From: Phallusia mammillata
Lineage: Eukaryota > Chordata > Ascidiacea > Phlebobranchia > Ascidiidae
NCBI GenBank assembly: GCA_003260075.1
Contig: QLIY01000097.1
Span: 62,001-126,000, forward strand
DNA: 64,000 bases
Reading direction: 5' to 3'
Below, in pieces: positions 11,668 to 25,220 of this stretch (its first letter is position 1; every line of letters begins with the position of its first letter). The notes below the pieces were generated by a model. It saw nothing but the letters and a program-made list of their open reading frames with translations, ran no database searches and was not told the origin of the DNA. The translations under genes were made by a program, and so were the position numbers.

Positions 11668-11886
11668 TGTGCGTCAGAGAGCAATTGAGTTCGTTTGAGT
11701 CACGTGAGTGCCTTGCGGCAAACCGACACGCACGAGCGATTACATCATGTTGACGTAAACCGATCTGCACAAACGCGGAGAAGGAACCATAACAGAGACA
11801 AGAGTCAGTTTGGGTATGTAAACACCAGCGTGCTAGTTCAGTTGCACGGACAAGTAACGCTTTAGTGCGAGGGACAGACAAACTTT
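11668..11886 (+). promoter_or_regulatory. Conserved block upstream of copy F, shared with copy C
   Basis: This is the partner of the block at 4628-4830. It has the same CACGTG E-box and GTAAACCGATCTGCAC element, plus a TGACGTAA site (CRE-like). It ends about 275 bp before the copy F ATG. The surrounding sequence is not alignable by eye, so the block is better conserved than its neighbourhood. Confidence 0.5.
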
Positions 11887-12160
11887 GCTGGAACTATGAA
11901 AGAAGCTTACAGTCACAAACAGTTACACGATGTTCACTAAAGGATATAAAAAATGACTTAAAAAACAGGAAGCTTAATAGTAACAACAGGCTTATGTACA
12001 CGAAAAGGTACTTCGCACATTTCGACACTGCAAATTGCGTCAAACAATTGTTCATAGACTGCTCTACGCACTTTATACCACAGCAACAAATTGTAATTCA
12101 AACTTTAACTGGTTCCGCAATAGCAAACTGCCCATAGTAACAAGTTGACCAAGGCGCATG

Positions 12161-13336
12161 ATGAAGGTTATACTAGTTGGCTACTCGAAGACTGGGACCA
12201 AAACGATGGCTTGCGCATTTCGAATGCTTGGATTAAATACTTATGACACGGTGAAGAACTTATACTATGCTCACAAAGGTTGGATGAACATTTTCAGAGG
12301 CGAAGCGACCGTTGAAGATATTCAACAAACATTTGCTGGCGTTGATGCTTTAACAGATTCTCCTGTGTATCATTATTGGGAACAATTGCACGAAGCGTTT
12401 CCTGAAGCAAAGGTACGCAAGTGTAACATGCACCCATACTTGGTTTGGTCATATCTTTTAATTTTAGATCGTTTTAACCCTACGAGATGAAGACGCCTGG
12501 TACAAGAGTTTTAAGAATCAGATTGAAAAGGTTAACCGAAGTTTCCTTGTATGGTTTATGTTCACATTTTCCTCACTTTTTTGGATTCGTACCTCCTACC
12601 ATCGACAATTATGTAAGTGCACTTTATTAGTGTGTAACCAATTTGCAAATTCTCAAAAAGTAAGAACAGTGATCAACCGTGAATATATAAACGTATTACA
12701 GTTTCATTTTTCGGATACCCTACGTTCTTTCCTCGGTTGCATGTCAACTTCTTACACGAGAAAATACTACGAGAGCATTTCAGATACCACAACGCAAATG
12801 TTTTACAGGCAAGTGGACTCAATCATCTTATAGGGGTTAGACTTTAACAGTAACCATTCAGTATAGAACGAGTGTTTGATATATCTATGGAATACAGAAA
12901 ATTTAACAGCCCGATGTTTTCTTTAATTAGAGTTCCAAGTAAAACCTGGGGATTTTATTCTGATGCAATTTCAGGATTTTCTCCAGTTACCGATACAAAG
13001 TTTGATTATTTTTTTACATCATTGCAGAAAGCACCTAAGGACAAGTTGTTGGTTTACAACGTATCAGAAGGCTGGGAACCTTTGTGTGAGTTTCTGGGAG
13101 TTAATATTCCGCAAGAACCGTTTCCTCACAAAAACAAGCGCGGTGACATGCTTGTGAAAATGAACAGGAATGACGAAATCGCTGTAACGTTTTTCAAATC
13201 AGCTCTTCCGCCCTTCGCAATGTTCACCGGCGTTTCTTCCTACATTCTCTACAAGGTTTTAACCTCAGCAGTGTGGAAAACGTTTTGTCAAACTGCCATA
13301 GATGTTGTCACCGGCGTTTGGGACTCAATCGTCTAG
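12161..13336 (+). CDS. Sulfotransferase-like gene, copy F
   Basis: Four exons: 12161-12412, 12468-12612, 12702-12808 and 13028-13336, giving 813 nt and 270 residues. A second ATG lies directly upstream at 12158, so the protein may begin MMKVIL. The P-loop is GYSKTGTKT; exon 2 has LRDEDAWYKSFKNQ. Intron 1 is only 55 nt and intron 2 is 89 nt, making this the most compact copy. Exon 3 diverges at its start but keeps the HEKILREHFRYHNANVLQ end and exactly 107 nt if its donor is the GC at 12809. In exon 4 the usual EIPDKPFPHKN reads NIPQEPFPHKN. The hydrophobic tail segment lies near SALPPFAMFTGVSSYILY. A 200-bp block about 300 bp upstream is shared with copy C. Confidence 0.83.
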
Positions 13337-13901
13337 TATAAGAGAGACAATGCTCAACAGAAAATGACGCCATTTTTTGCTTATTTGGTTCATTGGCTCA
13401 TCATTAAGACAGACGTTGGTCGTTAATGTTACGTTTTCGACAATTGTAACAATGAATATTGACAAGAACAAACCAGAAACCGTGTAAGCCTTTTTTTGTT
13501 TTATCTAAAGTGTCGGTTAAAAGCTCCAAAACAGAAACGCAGTATTGCAACAAAAGTTTTACATTAGGCCTTCATAGCTGTAGGTAGCAAACACACAAAA
13601 ACGTAACAATTGCAATAAGCATTTCCCTCTTTGGGTTAGTTTATCTGTCAGTAAGAACACTTTTTTGTACATTCTTTGGAAGTACTCATGCATTTTTTTA
13701 CACACCGTGCTTTCATAATCTTATGTTTAACGAAAAGCAGCAGGTTAAACATTGCAGTGTGTAGTTTGTCAACAAATCTGGGCTTAGTGCAAATAAGACA
13801 TGTGCACTGTACTGATACCTTAGCTATAGGAATCTACCAGCAACCGCAGTCCAGCAGTTACAGACACTGTGTACAAACCAGATCCAGTGCTAAGAGACAA
13901 A

Positions 13902-15195
13902 ATGAAGGTTATACTAGTCGGTTATTCAAAAACTGGCACGAAGACCATGGCTTCTGCATTTACAATTCTGGGACTCAATACCTACGATTCGATGGAGAAT
14001 TACTATTTTGCTTACAAAGGTTGGGGAAAAATCTTTAGAGGTGAAGCGACAGTGGAGGAAATTCAAGAGATCTTTGCAGGAGTCGACGCATTAACCGACA
14101 CGCCAGTGTTTCATTACTGGGAAAAGCTACACGAAGCTTTTCCAGATGCAAAGGTAATCGCGTTCAACGTGCAAGCATGATGTATAGCTGTTTACGAAAG
14201 ACCAAATGTTCCAGATTATCCTCACAATGAGAGACGAAGATGCTTGGTACAAGAGCTTTAAAAACCAGATTGAAATGCTGAACGAAAGTTACGCTTCTTG
14301 GTTTCTTACAGTCTTCTCCCCAGCGGTTTGGGCTCGAGCCAGCTATCAAAGAAGTGTCAGTAAGTTATCCGTTTCTGATCACTTCAAGAAGTGCTATAAA
14401 GGTATATTTTTTCTTCGACAAGTTTATCAAGAGCAATGAAGCCAAACCAATTAACGTGTAGCCGCTGTTTATGACAAATTAAAAACGTCTACACATTGTG
14501 TACACTGCTCTACTGCAGGAGATATATTGTGTGTTTTATATTAAAACATAAAATTAGCAAACGTTGCCACCGCGGCTAGTAGTAGACATTTTGTTTCACC
14601 ACGAATTAAGTAGCTTACTTTAAAGCAGCATCATCATGGGTTTCGTACAGAGTTTATGAACCAAAATTATTTGCAGATACTTTGATTGGTCACTTTGTTC
14701 TGCTTCCTCGCCCAACAATAACTCCGATACACGAAAAGATATTACGAGAACACTACAGGTACCACAACGCTAACGTTTTAAAGGTAAGCAAATATATTTC
14801 AAAAATGCTCTTTTTAAATGTCAGATCAAATAAGTTTAGTACCTTTTGACACAGAAAGCACCAAAAGACAAGATGCTGGTGTACAAAGTATCAGAAGGCT
14901 GGGAACCCTTGTGCAAATTTCTGGGCTTAGAAATCCCTGATAAACCATTTTCCACACAAGAACAAGGGTGGAAATATTATTCAAGAAATGACCAAAAGCA
15001 ACGAAGTTGTTGCAAAAAAGCAGGCTTTGTTACCCTTTACAGTATTTACCNATGTTTAAGCAGGCTTTGTTACCCTTTACAGTATTTACCAGTGCCATGG
15101 CTTATTTAGGTTATCATGTTTTCACCTCAGGTATGTGGAAGCATGTTTGTCACAAGATATTTACAGCCATATCACGGATATCAAATAATATTTGA
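13902..15195 (+). CDS. Sulfotransferase-like gene, copy G (last exon disrupted in this assembly)
   Basis: Exons: 13902-14153, 14215-14359, 14677-14783 and 14855-15195. Exons 1-3 are clean: P-loop GYSKTGTKT, 3'-phosphate motif RDEDAWYKSF, exon 3 of 107 nt, intron 1 of 61 nt. Exon 4 begins normally (SEGWEPLCKFLG) but has one extra T in a T run around 14948-14951, just where other copies read PFPHKN, so the frame is lost. About 100 nt later a 33-nt stretch ending at 15050 is repeated after an N at 15051. This looks like an overlap left in at a contig join. The reading frame after the N gives the expected hydrophobic tail and a stop at 15193-15195. A sequencing or assembly error is at least as likely as a true pseudogene. 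Confidence 0.7.
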
Positions 15196-15333
15196 ATATT
15201 CTAAATCTAAATTATGCAAACCGAGGCTTTGATTTGTGCTAAATTGTTTTGTTTTTAACTTAACAGCCTTCGTGTTAATAACATGCAGTTGTGCCTTGAA
15301 AGTACAGTGGATTAATTTTAGACAATGTGTGCT

Positions 15334-15339
15334 AATAAA
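15334..15339 (+). promoter_or_regulatory. Polyadenylation signal, copy G
   Basis: AATAAA about 140 nt after the copy G stop codon. Confidence 0.5.
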
Positions 15340-15699
15340 GCGTCATACCACAAGACAGACGAAACAAGTCTGACATTACGAACGTGACAGCGATGTTTAA
15401 ATAAACCTTCAGCATTGCCCATTGAAACAAAATTCTACACCACCACCTAAATTTCGAAACGCCAGATGTTAAAAGTGTAGTCATGGTGCAAGGGATCGTT
15501 TCGTAATTAGATCTTTAAGTCACGCAAGGTTTTCGGTTTGACCCAAGGATATACCACTCAATAGTGCATGGGGATACAATATCAAGTACTGGACGGTGTT
15601 TTTAAATACTAAAAGTCAACAAAACCTTATACAATCCTGAACCAGTCAATCATCTGCGTGCTGCTTTGAAAAGCGCCTGACCGACCGACTCTGAGGTAT

Positions 15700-16175
15700 T
15701 TAAAAACAAACACCTAAAGGACATTACAGGAACTCAAAGCACAAATGTTCTGCAGAAGGTAAACCATGCTAGACAGCAGTTGAGTGAGTTTGTTCCGTTT
15801 GGTGAAAGAACTAATAGCGACGCAATTGCACAATCAAAAAGAGCTACAGCTACACCGAATTAATAAAATGTAATGTGGCGAACGCTCACAAAAAAGTGGG
15901 TGTTGCGTAATAAACCACTCGTACCAGGGAAACAGGGTGGGGTTCAACAGGAAAACAAACTAAGGAAAGAAATCCTGCCGAGCAGTTTCGAATGCTGAAG
16001 CTTTTAACAGCCTTCGTGTTAATGGAAGGCTGAGAATATTTGCCTGTTAAAATCTTAGCGAAATCGAAAAAATCAAACCAAAAAAAACATGATGTCATGT
16101 TGTTTTCACCTGTTCTGTTTTCCTTTACAGTATTTATGGCACTGCTTGCTATTTAGATCTTTTTATATCAAACAT
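15700..16175 (+). pseudogene. Decayed sulfotransferase-like remnant between copies G and H
   Basis: Two patches resemble exons of the array in the correct order and orientation. At about 15719-15757 the sequence follows the end of exon 3 of copy G (encoding HYRYHNANVL), with a possible donor after it. At about 16121-16172 it follows the tail of exon 4 of copy G, around the segment encoding PFTVFTSAMAYLGYHVF. Neither patch keeps an open frame, and no P-loop exon is visible. I infer an old duplicate that has decayed. The resemblance was judged by eye. Confidence 0.35.
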
Positions 16176-16897
16176 GAAAAAATGTCAGGTTATTAAACAC
16201 ACACTACCGAACTCGAATAGTTTTAATTTGTAATGTTTACACCAAAATCTTCAGCAAAGGTATACCGTTTTTTCCTTGCGGTATAACAAAATTTGCACCG
16301 CAATATATTCATATTAGCTGCTGGAAGTACATTTTAGACCAAAAACTTGCTTTCTGGTTTTAAATTCCGACCATATAACCTAGCGTGTCGTATTGTTCTA
16401 AATACGAGGACAGTAAGACAAAAATACCAAAAGCCCTTACTATTTGTGGATGCATATGAGATAATGGGGTCATTCCGTAACATTGCGTTACGACGTAATT
16501 GTCGTGCTGTTTTTGCCTGTCTGCACAAAGGCGCAATGTGGGCCGGGCCTTTTAACCAGCCTGACTGAATAAAACGAAGACATGACCCACTGCACGCCAC
16601 CCGATTGATTGCAAAAACTCGTCACGATTTGGTATACATGTTCACACGTCGCCATGTTTTGGGTCACAGACCACATGAAACCGCAACATGTGTGTAAACA
16701 CGAGTCCAGCAAAGTAATCGTGTAAAACGGCTGTGTGACTGTACTGGGTGTCGAACGCATTCTAACAAAGGCGTTTTTTTTAGGCAGACTTATATTTTAC
16801 CGCAGGGCATACTAAAATAATTCTCAAATTAAAGTGGTAATTTTGCAACAGTTAGCAATTTCGGTTTAAGCTAATAGGAAGAGACTAACAGAGAAAT

Positions 16898-19670
16898 ATG
16901 AAGGTAATTTTGGCTGGTTATTCCAAGACGGGAACTAAGACAATGTCGGCCGCTTTTGAGATTCTTGGATTTAACACATACGATTATGTGGAGAATTACT
17001 ACTTCTTATACAACGACTGGCTCAAGGTTTTCAAGGGAAAAGCTACAGTGGACGATTTTCGTAGAATGTATAAAGGAGTTGACGCGGTCGTGGATACTCC
17101 ATGCTTTCATTATTGGGAAGAACTACATCAGGCTTTCCCAGATGCAAAGGTATCTATAAGATACGTATGGACAAACACATGGCGTTTTGCAATCTGTGTA
17201 AAAAGTTAACTTTACTGTTAGTGACATGCTGTGTGAATGCTATAAAATCAGGAGAAGCTGTTTTGCTGCAATTAATCAAGCAATTGTGGCAACATTTTTG
17301 AGATAAAATATGGATCTCAGTCAGTATGCATATACCTCCTGAGAAACAGGGAGAATTGCAATCGGTTCTCAGGACTGCACTTATATATCAGTATCACGGG
17401 TCAAACTATATCTTAAATCCTCAATTGTACGCGGACAGTCTAACTTTAAAGGGCCGCAGGTTACACAGCCCTGTAATAAATTATCTTGGCATCTCGTTGC
17501 AACCACGCAATAACACAGTCTTCAAGACGTGCCAAGAAAACGTGTAAAACGTTTTTTTTGTCAAACCGATTTGTTCTACAGTAAAACCTCTCGTTAACGT
17601 TAACTTGCAATGCTTTAACCGTTTTATTTCCAGATTGTCTTAACTGTACGAGATGAAGATGCTTGGTTGGAAAGCCTCAGAAATCAAAACGCGCGGATGA
17701 ATGAAGACTACTTTTTATGGGCACTATTTTTGCTAACCCCAACTTGCTGGCTTCGTCATTCCTACTATTTAACCATAAGTAAGCTCTTGATTTGTTTTCC
17801 AACCGCAGTTTTTTGGCCATTTTAAAATTTAAAGAAAGTTGTTTGGGTGCGAGATCTTAAACGCAAAATCTTACCAACTATCCCTAATACTTGAGGCGAT
17901 CTCTCTGGGGGGGGGGACAGTAATTTTGGCCATTTTAAAATTTAAAGAAAGTTGATTGGGTGCGAGATCTCAAACGCAAAATCTTACCAACTATCCCTAA
18001 TACTTGAGGCGATCTCTCTAATTCGTAAAACGACCCCTGCGCTATCACTAAAACCAATTATACCAACCGTGACTTCACTACTGGCCAATTATATTACGGT
18101 CATTAGGAGCTTTTAAAAACGTCAAAAAGTTCGACAAAAAGACAAATCTGAAAATAAGTTTCCAAACAAAAAATAATATTTAGGAATAAAAAATAAGCGT
18201 AAAAGCAAAAGCAAGAAATTAAATGTGAATAAATTAACAAAAACGTTAGGTGAACTCTGGTTCACGTTACCCTTCCGCATTGATATCAGTTACCTTAACT
18301 TGATTTGAAACTATCATCACATTTCAGTGCAAACACCTACACAAGTCTATCAACACAAAGGTCATATATGTATGTTAACTAGTCATACATTGTTTGAGAC
18401 AATGTTTTCTAGTTGAAATGTATGACATAACAATAATATATTTCAGGTCGCTTTAGTACCGGGGGGGGGGAGACAATGTTTTCTAATTGAAATGTATGAC
18501 ATAACAATAATATATTTCAGGTCGCTTTAGTACCCAAATTACACAATGGCCTCGACATAGTAGAAAGCTATTCAATGAAAAGATGCTAAGAAATATGTTC
18601 AAGGGACACAATGACTCTGTGATACAGGTTTGTTGAATAGTGTACTGTGTTTAAGTGGTGAGTGGATAGGAAAATATATACAGCCTCATTATTTGAAGAG
18701 GAGTTATAAAACAATAACATTTATGATGGTAAAATAACAGTTTTGACTTCAATCACAGACAGTCAAAATGCACATCATAAGCTCCCAACATGTAAACAAA
18801 CTTTTAAACATGTAAACAAACACATTATCCATTACCTTAATACATATTTATCCGGATTAATTAAAAAAACACCAACCTACGATACCAACAACAACTTTAA
18901 AGAGACACTAAACACAGATGTTAAGGAATTATGGTTTTGAGATTACACATTTAAATCAGACTATGTCTGTAGCAGTGAAAAGTGTTTCATTACACTAGTG
19001 CACCGGTGAATATTCATGTTCATAACAATTACCTTTCGAACATATGATTTGCAAGTTATACTACAGCAGATTCATGTTTGAAAACAATATGCTAGTCCAG
19101 TACCTATAACTTTAATTTTCATGAAACAGGGTCGGAATAGTGTCTATACTAACAAAACATTGTTGCACAACCCAGAACTGTTTTAGTTTATAAAATACAA
19201 GTCACTACTTGTATTTACCACTATTTCAACAATTATCTCAATGCAAACAAAACACTACTAACCTCAAAAGACATAAGTGATGTGGGCAAGAACAACTTTA
19301 ACTTCATGTCATGCATTGTAAATTCCAATGAAAATTATCACACATAAGTTTTTAATCTTCAACTCCTATAATCAGAAAAACAATTATGTTTCAGAAAGCG
19401 CCCAGGGACAAGTTGTTGGTGTACAAAGTATCAGAAGGCTGGGAACCCTTGTGTAAATTTCTGGGTGTTGAAATACCGGACAAGCCATTTCCTCATAAAA
19501 ACAAGGGAGGACAGGCAGTGAATGAGTTAAGAGAGACAAACCAAATTATGAAGAAAATTGTACGAGACTGTGGCTTGTCTGTGTTAGGATATTCTGTTTT
19601 ACTTTCATTTGTTGGTTACAAGCTGTACAAATCTAATGCTGCAAGTCTTGCTTGGAGTTACATACAGTAA
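16898..19670 (+). CDS. Sulfotransferase-like gene, copy H (most divergent)
   Basis: Four exons: 16898-17149, 17634-17778, 18521-18627 and 19395-19670, giving 780 nt and 259 residues. The P-loop is GYSKTGTKT. The 3'-phosphate region reads VRDEDAWLESLRNQ, so the family Tyr after Trp is Leu. Exon 3 is the most divergent of the array but keeps 107 nt and the phases. Exon 4 keeps SEGWEPLCKFLG and PDKPFPHKN and ends with a hydrophobic segment near LSVLGYSVLLSFVGY. Introns 2 and 3 are long. Intron 2 holds two assembly joins (ten-G spacers at 17907 and 18461) with duplicated flanks. The second join creates a truncated duplicate of the start of exon 3 at 18446-18460; the complete exon is the downstream one. 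Polyadenylation signals lie at 20042 and 20081. Confidence 0.82.
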
Positions 19671-21209
19671 CAAGACAACTACACTTCCATGTACCAATTA
19701 CCAAATAAATGTGGCCTAGATGATTTTTCTGAGCTTAAGATGGTTAATGACACAGGGGTTGTAAATCTAAAACAACCTGTATTTCCTCAAAGACATAGCA
19801 ATAGAAATGTATGCTGTCCACAGTCTGTGTACTATTCATACAAATTTCCGATAATTACTTTTATTAGGCAACAGCATGCCAATAAAAAGAAATATTTGCA
19901 AAACTTAAACAAATGTTTGTAAACGAAACTTATACTGGAGTGGATTGTACTTTATTTATTTCAAAAAAAGATACCTCATTACATTTCACTTCAAAACACA
20001 TTCAGTCATACAACTTGATTATATTTGTGTTACTCTTTGATAATAAAAAACCTTACAAATGTTTTTTTTTTGTTCTTTTAAATAAAATTATGCTGTGTTT
20101 ACAGCTTGTAATGTAGCCTATAATGTATAACCAACTATAGTGCAACTGAGGGCTGTGTACTTATATCTTTATTATTATTAAGTTTAAGATAAGTCAAGTT
20201 ATACTTTTAAATACAGCATACTTTTTTAGGCATATAAAAAAACTGATATATATTTTCGCTCTGCTATTCTGCACACATAAAAATCTATATATGCCAGGAA
20301 AATAAAACCTGAATGATAACTACTAGTGTGAAGCAATGTAAAGCACATATTATAAAAAGATACAAATAGCAATAAATAAACATGGATAGAAAAACAAACA
20401 CCGGTTTGATATTAAATGTTTAAATAAAAACACTTCTATAATCAACTACCATTATCATAAAAAGATGAATATCGCCTATATTCTAAAATATTGAACATTT
20501 AGAATTGATTGGTTGAAACAACTTTAAGTGTACACACCAAATCAATTTAAATCAAAAGCTTTAATCAAATTCGTCATCAACAACCACTCTCACAGCCGAA
20601 GAAACGCAGGTGATTTAGGTAAAAACCCCACTGTTTTAGCGCGAAACTGGCAAAAAGATGTTTTCACAATGATCCGTATTTTTTATATTTTTTAATTAAA
20701 ATTAGGAAATAAGGTGTTAAAGCAGAACACATTTAAACAACCCTCAAGATGGCATTTATTTATTAATAACATCAAACTCCGTAAAGGTATTATTGTTGGA
20801 GCATTTACACTGAGTAGTTACCCACCAATTTGCCAGGTGTTGCAAACCTCCCTTGAAATTAGGTGTGGAAGGTTTAACAGCGACCTCGCTCGTGTTTAAA
20901 TCACCTGGGGCTGTAACATACAGGTGTTGTTTAAAAATGCACGCTTGTTGAGGCCTTGCTCTCTTTTTTCTGCACTACATCTCAATACAAACTGGTTTAC
21001 CACATTTGGGGGGGGGGGGAGTTTAACAACGACCTTGTTTAAAAATACACGCTTGTTGAGGCCTTGCTGTCTTTTTTCTGCACTACATCTCAATACAAAC
21101 TGGTTTACCACATTTGGCAAAATCACTTATAGGCTATAAACATTTTGCTTGTACTTAATTTTGTTGCAAAAACTTGGAATGCTTTAGTTGAGATAAAGTT
21201 TGAAAAACA
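19671..21209. other. AT-rich intergenic stretch with one assembly join
   Basis: Holds the 3' flank of copy H and, at 21008-21019, a G spacer whose left flank (about 20930-21007) is repeated at about 21038-21116. No gene seen. Confidence 0.55.
20081..20086 (+). promoter_or_regulatory. Possible polyadenylation signal, copy H
   Basis: AATAAA after a T run; another lies at 20042. Both are about 400 nt past the stop. Confidence 0.4.

Positions 21210-24302
<3,093 letters not shown>

Positions 24303-24388
<86 letters not shown>
24303..24388. other. 86-G run cutting the last exon of the plus-strand VWA gene
   Basis: The VWA exon is open up to SEMLMSEM and then enters the run. The minus-strand paralogue continues for about nine more codons to its stop, so the true gene end is hidden here. 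Confidence 0.8.
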
Positions 24389-24390
<2 letters not shown>

Positions 24391-25004
24391 AGCAAAAGCC
24401 ATACGATATTAGCAATTGCTGCTCATCAAAATAATCCACGTTTCGACGTTTCGTAGGACAATAACCATACGTTTAATAGTTGTGTTTAGCATGCGGTCGT
24501 TAATTGTTCCAACTACCACAAGAAATATGGAAAGCCATACGTTTGAGAGTTCAGTTAAGTTAAATCGTTTGAAGCAAAAACGCATAGCGACACAATTTTC
24601 TGACTGTGTTGCGAATTTAATGGAGTATCTTGTATCAAAGTTTGTAAATGTTTGAATGTTGGGATAATCTCCAACCCAGTCCATGTTCTGATGCGTTGTA
24701 ATAAAGTTCACATGCACTAAACAGTCGTTGCGTCGATATACTTGGCAGGTAATGTACGAATTAAACCGGTCTGTCTTTCCTCTCCAGGTAAATTTAAGTT
24801 AGTTGATATAAGCAAAGTTATCTTCAGCAACAAACTCCTTGGTTTTGGATTATTTCACTATTTTTTAATTATGTGTTTGGTATCATGTATTTTGCGCTGC
24901 ATGTACAAAACGCTCAATGTCGTCAGTATCGGAGACAAACAAGGGGTTAGATATATCGCGTACTTATGCAAATCACCAATCTTTACAACGTTGCATTTGA
25001 TTAA
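24389..25004. other. Spacer between the convergent Ly6-CCP-VWA genes
   Basis: No exon recognised. A 102-codon minus-strand frame (24717-24409) has one hydrophobic patch but no family resemblance. Confidence 0.5.
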
Positions 25005-25188
25005 TTAACAAATGTTATCACACACGTGGCCGATCAGTTCCTTGGTAATCTGCTCTGACACCCGCTCGATGTCGCCCTCTACCACAAACACGTGACCTGG
25101 TTCCCCGGCGACGCCGAGCATTTGTTGCATGTCGGGTTCGTCGGCGGTTTTAACTTTCAAGTATATGATGTATGTCTGAAAATCAAAT

Positions 25189-25220
<32 letters not shown>

